From Adiantum capillus-veneris (taxonomy: Eukaryota; Streptophyta; Polypodiopsida; Polypodiales; Pteridaceae), in assembly GCA_014529385.2 (NCBI GenBank), contig CM043960.1:78478332-78542331 (forward strand): a stretch of DNA of 64,000 nucleotides, given 5' to 3'. How positions within the stretch are numbered: position 1 is the stretch's first letter; the number at the start of each line of letters is the position of its first letter. Shown here piece after piece: positions 54,354 through 64,000 of this stretch. Made by a program: the position numbers and the translations under genes. The notes beneath the pieces were generated by a model, which saw nothing but the letters and a program-made list of their open reading frames with translations, was not told the DNA's origin and made no database searches.

Positions 54354-54601
54354 CTCACGAGGTGAATTAGATCACAAAGTTGAGATATTTCCCAAATCAC
54401 AACCCCCACTCAGAGCACCATATAAACATAGTCAAAAAAATGCCTTTATCTGGTCAAGGGAATTGGAAAGATTGTGTTGATTGCTCTATGAATGGCAATT
54501 CTTTCACACTTGTTGATGCACTTTATGTACTTGGGATTAAAAAGAAGCTTATGTCTATATCTGCACTTGGTAGACTTGGTCTTGATTGTTTTGTTGATGA
54601 C

Positions 54602-54693
<92 letters not shown>

Positions 54694-54923
54694 CTCACGA
54701 GGTGAATTAGATCACAAAGTTGAGATATTTCCCAAATCACAACCCCCACTCAGAGCACCATATAAACATAGTCAAAAAAATGCCTTTATCTGGTCAAGGG
54801 AATTGGAAAGATTGCGTTGATTGCTCTATGAATGGCAATTCTTTCACACTTGTTGATGCACTTTATGTACTTGGGATTAAAAAGAAGCTTATGTCTGTAT
54901 CTGCACTTGGTAGACTTGGTCTT
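54255..54923 (+). repeat. Tandem duplication with (TC)n core, two units
   Basis: Unit 1 is 54255-54581 (327 nt) and unit 2 is 54582-54923 (about 342 nt). Each consists of TTGATTGTTTTGTTGATGAC, a (TC)n tract (54280-54350, 71 nt; 54606-54690, 85 nt), the gypsy J RT start and a piece of copia A/C protease-integrase linker (SFTLVDALYVLGIKKKLM). Apart from tract length the units differ at only a few bases by eye, so the duplication is recent. The gypsy/copia fusion is inside the unit and is therefore older. Confidence 0.88.
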
Positions 54924-55347
54924 GTTGTCAAATTTGTGGATGACACATGTACAATTCATGATCTTAGTTTTGGTTGATGATATTGTTGCATCTGGCCTTT
55001 TGTTTTGTGGGCTATATAAGCTCACTTTGTATGACAAGTGTGGGTAGAATTTTGCAAATGCAGTTGCGGATTCAAAGGTTGTTTGAGATGCAAAACTTTG
55101 GCATGCAGATTTTAAGCATCTGAATTTTGCCAATTTGCTGCATTTGTAGAAATTTGGTATGGTTCTTCTTTGCCGCCTCTTGAAGCACTTTCGAAGCATG
55201 TTTGTGAAGGTTGTATTTTGGGTAAAATGCAGTGTTCAAAGTTTCCAAAGGATGGCTTACTAAGGGCTACATGCAGATTGCAAATTGTGTATAGTGATGT
55301 TTGTGGGCCTACGCAAACTCCGTCCATAGGAAATTTTCTATACTTCG
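54432..55347 (+). pseudogene. Copia A/C-family fragment fused to gypsy J
   Basis: This continues past the duplication as KFVDDTCTIHDLSFG, a GAG-pre-integrase region (LWHADFKHLNFANLL in a broken frame), KHVCEGCILGKMQCSKF and VYSDVCGPTQTPSIGNFLYF. It corresponds to about 41480-42020 of copia C. It ends where element M begins, at 55348, inside the integrase. Confidence 0.85.
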
Positions 55348-57149
55348 TGTAATGGAAATGGCCTATGAACTTTGAGAGTAGCAGAATGAGGAAATTAGGT
55401 GAAGCACTTTTGAGAGATTAATTTGTGAGCATAGCGGGTGAACTTAATTGATGGTAGCAACATAAACATGGTACTTAGTTAGCTTGGCATAAAAAATACT
55501 TTTGCAAGAGAGAGAGTTTAGCCTAACATGACAATAGTTGAGGACCGGATTCATATGGAGCCGGTCCCCCCTCCAATAGGCATTTGTATTATAGTTTCTC
55601 CCATCAAGAGAGACTTGGTACAATACAATCTTTGTGTTCCTTGTGACCTACGTGATGCAATGAAGATGGAAAGCTTCATGCATCACAAGCATAACATAAA
55701 CTTGTAGAAAGCATTAACTATCCCAAGCCTCAATTCCAAGGCCTCAAACACCTTCAAAGGTGGAGAGAGCTAGCGGGGAATGAGGGTAGGGAAGAGGAAG
55801 AAGAAACATTCCATAGGAGAAAGAAATAGTTCCTCATCATTACTCTTCTTGCTAGCATACATAATAGCATAGTAATGGAGATGGAGAAGATGGAAAACTT
55901 AAGCATTGAAGCATGGCTCTTGGTTGGATTTGCATTCCATAGCCAAGAGTGTTGATGTAGGCTCTCACTTCTCACAAGCTTGGAGAAGGAGGTGGTGTTC
56001 CTCCACTTTCATCAAGTGAGAATGCCCTTGCAAATGAGTGTGTGTGTGGAGTATATCCCCCTAGCACCCCCCTTCCTTGCTTTGGGCAAAATTTCTACAT
56101 GCTGCAAGCTCATTGGACCCCTCTCCCCCTACCCAATCCCATGCAGCATGTAGTCAAGCACATGGGTAGTCTTTTGAAAAGTTTCCTCCTTACCCCTTAG
56201 AGAGAGAGAGATTGAAAATATCTAGATATTTGTTGGATGGAAGTAGAAGCTCATTGGACCCCTCTTTAGCCCACCAACCAATAGCATTCAAGCACACCAT
56301 GTGGTTAAGCTTAGTGAGAGTCTGACATGTGTCCCATGTGCCCTTTTAGAAAAGGGGTGCCCCTTGGTGGGTGAGTGGAAGGTTAGGTCAAAGATTCCCT
56401 AACTTTGGGACTTTTATGCATAGGAAGCTTCTCAAGAAACTTCCTCATTAAGTGTGTAGGGTCTCTTTTTGACTCAAGCATCTTACCCCCCATGCATAGG
56501 AAGCTTCTCAAGCAACTTCCTCATTAAGTGTGTAGGGTCTCTTTTCGACTCAAGCATCTTACGCCCCACGCATAGGAAGCTTCTCAAGCAACTTCCTTAT
56601 TAAGTGTGTAGGGTCTCTTTTTGACTCAAGCATCTTACCCCACATGCATAGGAAGCTTCTCAAGCAACTTCCTCATTAAGTATGACAAGTACCTCAAGTA
56701 CCTTAGTCATCAAGCATGACAAGCACCTTAGATGGAGTTCCCAGCCCTAGCTTGCCTAAGGTCAAAGGCAAGTTTAGGTTGGGTTTCCACCTCAAGCACA
56801 GCCCTAGCTTGCTTAAGATCAAAGATGAGTTTAGGTCGGGTTCCCACCTCAAGCTCAGTCCTAGCTTGCTTAAGGTCAAAGGAATTTTAACACTAACCAT
56901 TGGAGGTATTTAATGAAGCCAACCCTAAGGTCTTTTAAGCTCCATTAGATGCACATTTCCCTTTGATAAACTACCTCCTTTTGGACCCCTATTGAGATGC
57001 AACCATCTCTCCTTTTGGTCCCGTGTTGAGATAGGTCTAGAAGCACATGCCTCTATTCTAACTCTTGTTCACGTTTATTGTCCCACATTAAATGATCAGT
57101 TTAATATGAGAAAATCATTTGATAAAGTTAGATATTATATTTAATGACA
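55348..57149 (-). mobile_element. Element M LTR (E/F family)
   Basis: This 1.8-kb LTR on the minus strand starts TGTAATGGAAATGG and ends TTAATGACA on the plus strand. It is homologous to the LTRs of E and F, with the hairpin at 55542-55567 and ATTAAATGATCAGTTTAATA near the other end. It holds a 76-bp tandem repeat of its own (56418-56693). It is followed by a polypurine tract at 57150-57164, so it is the 3' LTR of a truncated element and not a solo LTR. It interrupts the copia fragment at 55347. Confidence 0.85.
56418..56693. repeat. 76-bp tandem repeat, 3.6 copies
   Basis: The unit starts at 56418, 56494, 56570 and 56646 with GCATAGGAAGCTTCTCAAG. Copies differ at a few positions. It is present only in the LTR of M, not in those of E or F, so the array arose after these lineages separated. 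Confidence 0.95.
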
Positions 57150-57491
57150 TTACCTCTCTCTTGAAATCATAGTCGTCCTCGACTATGAGGTAGAGAAGAT
57201 AAAGCGTAGTCATTAGTCCATGTTACTTAGTGGGTGGATGATCCCTTTTTACTCTTCAACATCATTCCAAGATGGATGACTAATCCATTTGGTGCTTGGG
57301 AGATGTAGCTGTCGCAAGCATGTCTGCTCTTTAGTCCATATCATACTTCCAAAGTAGAGTGACAAGTTCTACTTGGTGTTTAGGAGATGTCGTCACCACA
57401 AACATGATTTTAAGCATGCATACTTCTTAAATTTGTGCACAATAAAACGAGAACTAGTCTTATAAGACAAAAATATTTTTCATTTAAAATG
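57150..57491 (-). pseudogene. Element M, 3' end of pol and polypurine tract
   Basis: On the minus strand the end of pol can be read as LIVEDDYDFKRE followed by the purine-rich AAGAGAGAGGTAA and the LTR. The rest of the internal region is missing. The left limit within 57300-57490 is unclear. Confidence 0.45.
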
Positions 57492-57737
57492 CATTGTGTG
57501 CTCCTTGCCGCACTGTCGAAGCAAGGGACTTGCCAATACACCGTATGCGAGCCACAAACGGCTCCAAGCACACAACAAGCCTAAACTAGCAAGCTCAAGA
57601 GAACAAAGGGTGTGTCACTCACCGCTCTACGCTCGCCTTCGTGGTGGATTCCTCGCCGCGATGAAGAAGAAGCTGCAGTCGTGCCGCGCTCAACCGCTTC
57701 GCCGCCGTCGTGCCTTCGTAATGCTCGATCGCACACA

Positions 57738-57785
<48 letters not shown>

Positions 57786-58080
57786 AGGAGGTGAAGAAGA
57801 AGAAGATGGAGATGGAGCAAGAGCACTCTTCTATTGCACAAATGAGAGAATGAGTAAAAATTAGGTTTAGTTGGCTTTTATAGGAGCTCACCCCATTCAC
57901 ACTTGGGCGCCCATGCTTAACCAACTAATCCCTTGAATGTCCAAGTTAAAGTGCGCCTCTCATTGGCGATCACTCTTACCCTTTTGCTATTGGTCCGACA
58001 AGCCCGGTACCTGACTCTACCAAATACATAATACACGTCCGTCGTAGGTGATGGGTGTCCGTGAGCCGTGAGGGTTAACA
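57492..58080 (-). mobile_element. Element K 3' LTR
   Basis: On the minus strand it begins TGTTAACCCTCACGG just after a polypurine tract. It contains a TATA box CTATAAAAG (57875-57883) and a (TC)n tract (about 57743-57772). The other end is put near 57492 because of a TG there, but no second copy is available to confirm it. Confidence 0.5.
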
Positions 58081-58190
58081 TGCCCCCCTTCCTGATGTAG
58101 ATTCCGTCCTCGGAAGCTATTGAGTTGAAGCTGGTTCGTCGAGGTGGAAGAGCATTTGAGATGAATGTCCTTAGCCTTCTTCAGTTACTG
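58081..58190 (-). pseudogene. Element K polypurine tract and pol 3' end
   Basis: On the minus strand a frame reads SIASEDGIYIRKGGM, ending over CAGGAAGGGGGGCA next to the LTR. A conserved ED...KGG ending of this type is usual for plant gypsy polyproteins. The rest of pol is not seen. Confidence 0.5.
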
Positions 58191-59676
58191 CAAAATCAAA
58201 CAACATTGGCACAGTAATTGCATTCTCTTAAAAAGCATATGCAGTTTTAGGTAGACAAATTGATTGGTCAAAGAATTTCAAACAATTTGGTAGCAATGAA
58301 CATTAAATTGCAATGTAATCAAATGCATAAACAGATGTAAAGGTAAAAAATTAAACAAGTCTGGGGTCGCTAATTTGACGGTCGAAAGGCACTAGAGATC
58401 GAATATTAATACCATGGGCAAGCTTCTTAATTTTCTCTGGTCAATTAAGTTGTTTAATCGCGAGAGCCAAGTATTCATGTTCGAGGGCTGACTAGAGGCT
58501 ATACCTAGAAAACCTTGTAGTTAAGCTACCATAAAAGGAATTTCTCATGAAATCATCGCCTGACTGATTACTTTTTCTTTGACCCCCCAAAGTCTTTTCA
58601 CATTGATTCAATTATGATGTGTGTGCTTATTTTGTATGCCTTGGGTTTTTTGCTTTTCAAGGAAAAGCGCCCACACTGGGAACCTCTAGGGCTCTAGTAC
58701 CATAGGCAATACATGTGAGTGAAGTACCAATTCAAGCCAGGATTTCTCTTCTAGCATAAGATTTTTCATTTGTGGCACTTTGATTTTTTGTTTGTTCATT
58801 TTCAGCATTTTAATTTTGTAACTTTGGGGAGTCATATAACACTGTTACCCTCCCCAGGCTCATCACATTAGTAAACTCCCTTTATAATACTTAAGCTAAA
58901 GGTCAATAGGGTTAAGCCCACTAGAAAGCCCTAGTACATTTCATACAATGCTGCCTAAATCGGATTAAGAACCTAAGTAACCATTGCTTATTAGGAAGGC
59001 ATTCCCCATGGTATTAAGAGAAGATTTCTAATATCTAGCTTGGTCAAACTATCTTAGTCGGACTGCTTGATTTTTACCCCTAAACAAGTGATTATGACAA
59101 AACATTACATTGAATTAAATGTTTGATACTAAGCCAATGCGCTGAATATTATGCTACCAATCACAATCAAAGCAGACAAGCATGGATGCAAAAAAGATAA
59201 GGTCAATGCTAATGGACAAGAAACACCTGTTTGTGTCGATGGTCGCGCTTGATTTGAAGGTTCCATGAAGGTCCAAATCCTAACCACAGCAACACGTTCC
59301 TGTACACACTATGAAACACAAACAATACCTCTAGGAGGCACATCAGTGGGAAAAGAGAACTTCGCTAATCCCTCAACTTTAAAACAGAAACACTCCTATC
59401 GTACTAATCTTACCTACCCTCCATCACTCAAGTGATGAGGATCAAAGGTGTTTTATGGCATAGGTTTCTGTTTCACTGTACCAGATGTGACATGTGTAGG
59501 TCTGAGTCAATGTTTTGACTTTAATGTGCATACTCGTTTGCTAATTGCTCTTGCTCTTTATTTTTTTGTTTTTTGTGAGTATAAAGCTTTATATGTACAT
59601 TCCCTAAGATCGGAGATTAAGAGGTCAGGGAAAAAGGTTGAGAGGGAAACAAGTGAATGATGACAGTCAGCCAACA
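58191..59676 (-). mobile_element. Unresolved region, including 3' LTR of element L
   Basis: No coding sequence. The right border CCAACA at 59671-59676 is next to a polypurine tract, so the LTR of L (starting TGTTGGCTGACTGTC on the minus strand) ends here. Its other end lies somewhere to the left and cannot be fixed because the 5' LTR is outside the window. Confidence 0.5.
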
Positions 59677-59690
59677 CTCCCCCCTTCCTT
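59677..59690 (-). promoter_or_regulatory. Polypurine tract of element L
   Basis: On the minus strand AAGGAAGGGGGGAG lies immediately before the LTR and only about 7 nt after the stop codon of the protease frame. Confidence 0.8.
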
Positions 59691-59697
59691 GGGTAGA

Positions 59698-61554
59698 TCA
59701 TACCGTTTGAAATGAGCTTGCCACCCTTTGAAACCAATTGTTCCAGTTGGTAATAGGTGAGGATTTTTGCCAGTAGTTTTCTATTACCCTAGGTGCCTCG
59801 TCAAGCTGCAAGGGTGGTAAGGTACTCTCCCAGGATCGAACTTGAAGTGGTTCATTAGGTGATTCTTGAACACTGGGAGGTGTGGATTCTTTTGTAGCTT
59901 CATGGAGGTCCACCACTATAGATGGAGGCTGTGTAGAAGCTTTTACCTCTATGGATGTATTACATGAGGAGCTAGAAGCTTCATGGGACTCCCCCCTTCC
60001 TGAGCTAGGTGGAACAAATCGTTCTTTCTTTGGTACCCAAACTAGCTCGGGAGCAGGTGTGTAGCATTCTGTGATTTTTTTCTTTCCACGATCATTGATT
60101 CGTTTTGGAGCTACGGGATTGGGCTCACTTGGGTCAGGTGATAGGTAAGAGCACAATCTACGTTTTGGCACCCAGATTTGATCATTTCCTTGATAGTAGC
60201 CTTGGGCTTCCAATAGTCGTTTAGGGATCCAACGCAGCGTTTCTTTACATTTCTTGGAGCGAGTGGTACGTTTCTTACAAGGCTTCTGTTTTTTAGCACT
60301 AGCTATGGTCACTAAAGAAGCTTTAGGGACCCACTTGTATGTTTTCTTCGTTACATTAAGATGAGTCTTGTCGGAAGCGATATGCATTGCTTGTAGCATA
60401 TTTAAGGGTACAGGAATTTCATCCCCCTCAGGTGTGACCCAAGTGGTTCCTCTATTTCCCCAGGTATCTATGGTTGCAGCTAGGTGTACCCAGTCTACGT
60501 TGTCCGACTCAGTCATCCCAGGTAGGATATCCATATAAGGAGAATCTTGGCCAATGTCTGTATCCTTCTTACAAGTGTAACAATATTGTAGTGGGGCCGA
60601 GTGAACTGTGGTGTCAGAGCGATGATCAATAATGGTTTTACTCCCTAAGGGGTGTACCTTACCAGTCACCAAATCCACTCTAAGGACAGAGTCTTGGAAT
60701 TGCAAATAGACATGATTTTTAGACCAATCGTGAACCATTTGTGCTTCCCTCATGAATGGTCGTCCTAAAATCATTTCATATGACATAAGGTGTTTAGAGA
60801 AATCCATTACAATGAACGTATGTCGTACCTTGTGTCCTAGAACTTTGATCTTAAGATCCTTGAGCATCCCCATAGGTTTGGCTATGGTACCATTTGCCAT
60901 CTTTACCACAATGTTAGTAACACTGAGGTGGGGTTTTCCCATGGATTCCCAACAATCTTTTGTAACGATGCTAACTCCCGCACCACCATCAAGAATTCCC
61001 TTTATAGTTAATCCCTTGGTAGTGATGGGTAGGGTCGCATTAGACTCGTCGCCTTCAAAATACTGCCCTAATTCGTTAATGGGTACCTCAATCACAGACT
61101 CGTGTCCATCTAAGTCAAGTGATTGCACATGATTTTCCTCATCAATCATAATCGAGTCAGGCCTATTTGGTTGCGCAAACTGCGGTAATCCCGTTCGTAG
61201 CTCTCCGTTAAGGAATGCTCGAAGTGCAAGGAATAACTCAGGATCTCCATACAGCTTTGCTATGATCGTGGTTCGGACCTCAGAAGACATGAAGTCCACT
61301 AGTTTGGCAACATTCATTGGCGTTTTGCAGGGTGTAGGTCCTTGACTAGGAACTGGTGAGGATGGAATCTCATATTCCTCAATGGGATCAGGTATTCCTT
61401 CGTTAAACATCCTTTCCAACAAGAAGGGTGTATGCTCACTTTCTGATGTCTCGTCCTCACTCCCTTCTTGGATGATACTAGATATGGCTAACGGTCTATG
61501 GTTCATGTGGGGTGGATGAACTTGCGTGGGAAACACTGTGTCATGAATTTTGAC
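59698..61554 (-). CDS. Element L protease-containing frame, downstream of UAG
   Basis: About 618 codons continue in the same frame as gag after a UAG at 61555-61557; there is no ATG at the start, so readthrough or a recent nonsense change is implied. A retropepsin domain has ILDGGAGVSIV (about residues 181-191 counting from 61536) and MILGRPFMREAQMVHDW, again with DGGA at the active site. The second half has no RT. Instead it carries four short W[VI]PK motifs (YKWVPK, LRWIPK, QIWVPK, LVWVPK) spaced 25-60 residues apart, and a Ser/Pro/Glu-rich tail. It ends TGA at 59698-59700, next to the polypurine tract. The element therefore has no room for RT or integrase and must be mobilised in trans, if at all. 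Confidence 0.85.
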   Translation of the reverse strand, partial: VKIHDTVFPTQVHPPHMNHRPLAISSIIQEGSEDETSESEHTPFLLERMFNEGIPDPIEEYEIPSSPVPSQGPTPCKTPMNVAKLVDFMSSEVRTTIIAKLYGDPELFLALRAFLNGELRTGLPQFAQPNRPDSIMIDEENHVQSLDLDGHESVIEVPINELGQYFEGDESNATLPITTKGLTIKGILDGGAGVSIVTKDCWESMGKPHLSVTNIVVKMANGTIAKPMGMLKDLKIKVLGHKVRHTFIVMDFSKHLMSYEMILGRPFMREAQMVHDWSKNHVYLQFQDSVLRVDLVTGKVHPLGSKTIIDHRSDTTVHSAPLQYCYTCKKDTDIGQDSPYMDILPGMTESDNVDWVHLAATIDTWGNRGTTWVTPEGDEIPVPLNMLQAMHIASDKTHLNVTKKTYKWVPKASLVTIASAKKQKPCKKRTTRSKKCKETLRWIPKRLLEAQGYYQGNDQIWVPKRRLCSYLSPDPSEPNPVAPKRINDRGKKKITECYTPAPELVWVPKKERFVPPSSGRGESHEASSSSCNTSIEVKASTQPPSIVVDLHEATKESTPPSVQESPNEPLQVRSWESTLPPLQLDEAPRVIENYWQKSSPITNWNNWFQRVASSFQTV

Positions 61555-64000
61555 CTACATGGGTTCTGGTTCTAGTTTCCTTTGAGTCTCCTCCACTAAA
61601 CCTCTTAGAAGTTTCACCTGCTCAATCTCGTCTACAGGGTTTGGGTACGTCCCAATCTTCTTTTTACGATTCTTCCCTTTTTGCCCCTGCGGTTTATCTT
61701 GGGGGTCTTGGATTGGATTTGGAAACACTTGTGGTGTTTTCAGAGGCTCTTTATGATTTTCTCTTATTCGGTTTTCATTTGGTTCCATGTTACGGTTTTC
61801 TTTGTCGGTCTTTCCCTTTGTGGTATTGGTTCTAGTCTCCATTGTCTCGACTGAATCTGAATCATCCTCGAGGTCATTCATATACACGGGGTCATCTCCT
61901 GTTCCTATGTTTGTTTTGGAACTTGGCTTTGAATTTTCCGTATTCTGCGACTTCTTCCTTCGTGTCTTCTTTTTCTTTGCTTGGATAACTGACGCGGTAT
62001 CTCTCTCTTCAAGGATATGGCCTGGCCCTTGAAGCATGGACCGTGTAATCGCATAAGCGGGTGCGACGGGTGGTATTGGCGATGTCACACTAGCAATTTC
62101 GACCAAATTCAGGGGTGTGATTTTAGGCGCATTTGGGTTATAGGGGCATTGGGCAATCAAGTGATCTATGCCACAACGATTACATGTGAGTATTGGCATT
62201 GCAGACGTGCTCCCTTGATTCATTTGCATATGTGCAGCATTCTTTTGCAGCCTAATAGGGCACTCCGCTGCTCGATGTGGTCCACCACACTCGTAGCATT
62301 GAAGAGGTGGCCTCCTAGCCTGGGTGTTGATATTTTGACCTCTGGATGCGAGAGCAGTAGCTTGATAAACCGGCTTGACTTGTCCCCAACAATCTTCCAT
62401 GTAGTATATAGGACACTCTTCCAATGTATCAAGTCTGTAGGCAATACTAGTGTCTATTTCCTCCTCACTGCCATCTGCATAAGCATTTGATGGCTCGCAA
62501 CCCACTTGGTTCATAGGGGCGACTCTTGGATGCGGGGGCTGCGGTCCTAGCACAGGAGGTGGTAGCGGTGTAGCTTGTACAACATTTTGAGATCTAGGGA
62601 CCATGTGTTGCGGTAGTTGCTCAACAGGTGGAGCAGGCATCAATACAGGAGCTCGAGGTGCATCCGTCCAGGCTACAGGTGGTATATTTGCCATCATACG
62701 TTTGATCATTAAACAATCCTTAGCTTGGTGACCATACCTACCACATGCGTTGCAAGTTCCATTAAATTTTACTCTAAACGTAGGGCACTCACTAGTGCTA
62801 TGTGGACCTAAGCAAATGGAACACCATTGTTGCTCCCTTCTTGGATACATGTGACTATTTTGAGGGGGTCGATTATCCTTAAGAGACTCTTGGATTGCCT
62901 TGGTGAGGTCTGTCAAGAATGTCTCAAATACCTTTGGCTCATTGGCAATGGGCTTTGCAGTCATGGGTTCATACTCAATGGCTTGTGAGCTAGTGGATCT
63001 CGTGTCAGTAGACACCCTCATGCCTGCTATCATCAAGTTGTCCTCTAGTTGGATTGCATTGGCAGTGACATCTTCCCAGGTTGTGATACCTCTAATCACT
63101 AGTCCATTATAGATTCCTTCATTCCTCAACCCTCGGATGAATCGATCAAGCAGTTGATTATTGTTGAAGCACTCATTTACAGGGCAACGAGAGTTTAAGT
63201 GCTTTAGACGACTAATGAAGTCCCTTACTGACTCTCCTTCCTTACGTTCGGCCTTCTGTAGCTGAGATGCTACACCCCAAAGCACACCTTCTCGTATGTA
63301 CTCCTTTAGAAACAACCTTCGAAGGGTAGGGTAGATTGTTTTCTCGTCCACCCTTAGGGTCCTATACCAATCTCCAGCCTTCCCACTTAATGTCAAGCTT
63401 AAGGCATTGCACTTATGTAGTTCGTTGCGTTCCCCTAAGGAATCACATACTTGTTCAAACACTTCAATGTGTTTCCTAGCATCTTCGTCCCCATTGAATT
63501 TTTGCGTGAGTTTGGCAATTTGTACTGCCTTACTTCTAGGCTCTCTATCAGATGCGTAACGCATATTTTCCGCGATAGATCGACCTATGGTTTGAGCAAA
63601 CGCTGCCAAGTCACCTATGTGAGGAGGCAGGGCCGGTGGAGGTACTCTTGGAATCATATGTGGGAGAGGAACGGGTACCGGTCTTGGCATATGTGTGGAT
63701 GATGCAGGATATGGAACATAACCGGGCATAGGTCCACTCGGATAAGAGCTAGGGAGCGGCACTCGAGGAGCATAAGCAAGTGGTACAATTGGAGGTGTGG
63801 GGGCCATGTGTGCATAAGGGGCTAGAGGCACATACGGTCGAGGCCCCATATTAGGTACTACGACACTAGGTAGTGGCACTGCGCTAACCGTAGATGTCAT
63901 CGGTACATTCTCTGTCAGGCTTATCCCTGGAGTGAGCACTGTGTTTTCGTTGATAGAGGGTTGAGCCAAGTTAGGGAAGCTAAAGTTTTCGCTCGGAGGC
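61555..64000 (-). CDS. Element L Gag with four zinc knuckles (partial at window edge)
   Basis: The frame is open from 61557 through the window edge, so the start is not visible; residues before the TTG at 63969 read in frame to 64000. There is a Pro-rich N-terminal region (PYVPLAPYAHMAPTPP and similar), then Retrotrans_gag (KFNGDEDARKHIEVFEQ, LSGKAGDWYRTLR, VRDFISRLKHLNSRCPV), then four CCHC-like knuckles: CSICLGPHSTSEC, CNACGRYGHQAKDC, CYECGGPHRAAEC and CNRCGIDHLIAQC. Three of the four have three residues between the second Cys and the His in place of the usual four. A Lys-rich tail follows. It ends EPEPM-UAG. It resembles gag-only or gag-protease plant elements. Confidence 0.88.
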   Translation of the reverse strand, partial: PPSENFSFPNLAQPSINENTVLTPGISLTENVPMTSTVSAVPLPSVVVPNMGPRPYVPLAPYAHMAPTPPIVPLAYAPRVPLPSSYPSGPMPGYVPYPASSTHMPRPVPVPLPHMIPRVPPPALPPHIGDLAAFAQTIGRSIAENMRYASDREPRSKAVQIAKLTQKFNGDEDARKHIEVFEQVCDSLGERNELHKCNALSLTLSGKAGDWYRTLRVDEKTIYPTLRRLFLKEYIREGVLWGVASQLQKAERKEGESVRDFISRLKHLNSRCPVNECFNNNQLLDRFIRGLRNEGIYNGLVIRGITTWEDVTANAIQLEDNLMIAGMRVSTDTRSTSSQAIEYEPMTAKPIANEPKVFETFLTDLTKAIQESLKDNRPPQNSHMYPRREQQWCSICLGPHSTSECPTFRVKFNGTCNACGRYGHQAKDCLMIKRMMANIPPVAWTDAPRAPVLMPAPPVEQLPQHMVPRSQNVVQATPLPPPVLGPQPPHPRVAPMNQVGCEPSNAYADGSEEEIDTSIAYRLDTLEECPIYYMEDCWGQVKPVYQATALASRGQNINTQARRPPLQCYECGGPHRAAECPIRLQKNAAHMQMNQGSTSAMPILTCNRCGIDHLIAQCPYNPNAPKITPLNLVEIASVTSPIPPVAPAYAITRSMLQGPGHILEERDTASVIQAKKKKTRRKKSQNTENSKPSSKTNIGTGDDPVYMNDLEDDSDSVETMETRTNTTKGKTDKENRNMEPNENRIRENHKEPLKTPQVFPNPIQDPQDKPQGQKGKNRKKKIGTYPNPVDEIEQVKLLRGLVEETQRKLEPEPM

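Noticed and set aside
56418-56693. CRISPR-like array
   Set aside because: The 76-bp units are contiguous tandem repeats without spacers, in a plant LTR.
57492-58080. Solo-LTR interpretation of element K
   Set aside because: A polypurine tract and a gypsy pol ending directly follow it, so it is the 3' end of a truncated element.

Overview
The window is a block of plant nuclear DNA made almost entirely of transposable elements. I recognise no intact host gene. Evidence for a plant: Ty1/copia and Ty3/gypsy LTR retrotransposons with primer-binding sites complementary to plant initiator tRNA-Met, a Helitron Rep/helicase remnant, 5-bp target-site duplications, and many long (GA/TC)n tracts. A Penelope-like reverse transcriptase, rare in flowering plants, together with the repeat load, suggests a large-genome vascular plant such as a fern, lycophyte or gymnosperm. 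That placement is inference only.

Layout. 1-828: simple repeats and one candidate exon. 829-13905: gypsy element F (+), with most of pol deleted, carrying the nearly complete gypsy element E (-, 5016-12658, TSD ATTGA) inside its 3' LTR. 13906-17888: decayed Penelope-like element (-). 17938-32102: Helitron Rep and PIF1-type helicase (+), split within the helicase by copia A (-, 19831-31640). Copia A is itself split in integrase by young copia B (-, 22208-27748, TSD GCCTT). 32103-33812: gypsy remnant G fused to the Helitron. 34647-37676: copia H (+), gag only. 39696-44843: copia C (+), the same family as A. 46815-51385: gypsy-like element I (+), gag-protease with pol deleted. 52830-55347: gypsy J fused to a copia A/C piece, with a tandem duplication. 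55348-57164: LTR of element M (-, E/F family). About 57492-58190: 3' end of element K (-). About 58100-64000: element L (-), with gag and protease in one frame separated by a single UAG and ending at its polypurine tract, so it carries no reverse transcriptase or integrase.

How the parts relate. The nesting gives a relative order: Helitron before copia A before copia B, and F before E. The two LTRs of copia B differ at one site by eye, so B is probably the youngest insertion. E, F, G and M are one gypsy superfamily sharing an SR-like Gag extension, a minus-one gag/pol frame relation and a conserved hairpin in the LTR. A, C and the 54.4-55.3 kb fragment are one copia family. Several elements have pol deleted straight into the 3' LTR or polypurine tract.

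Three short open segments with consensus splice borders (464-523, 44918-44986, 51667-51808) are the only candidates for host exons and are weakly supported. All reading is by eye; no alignment or database search was run.
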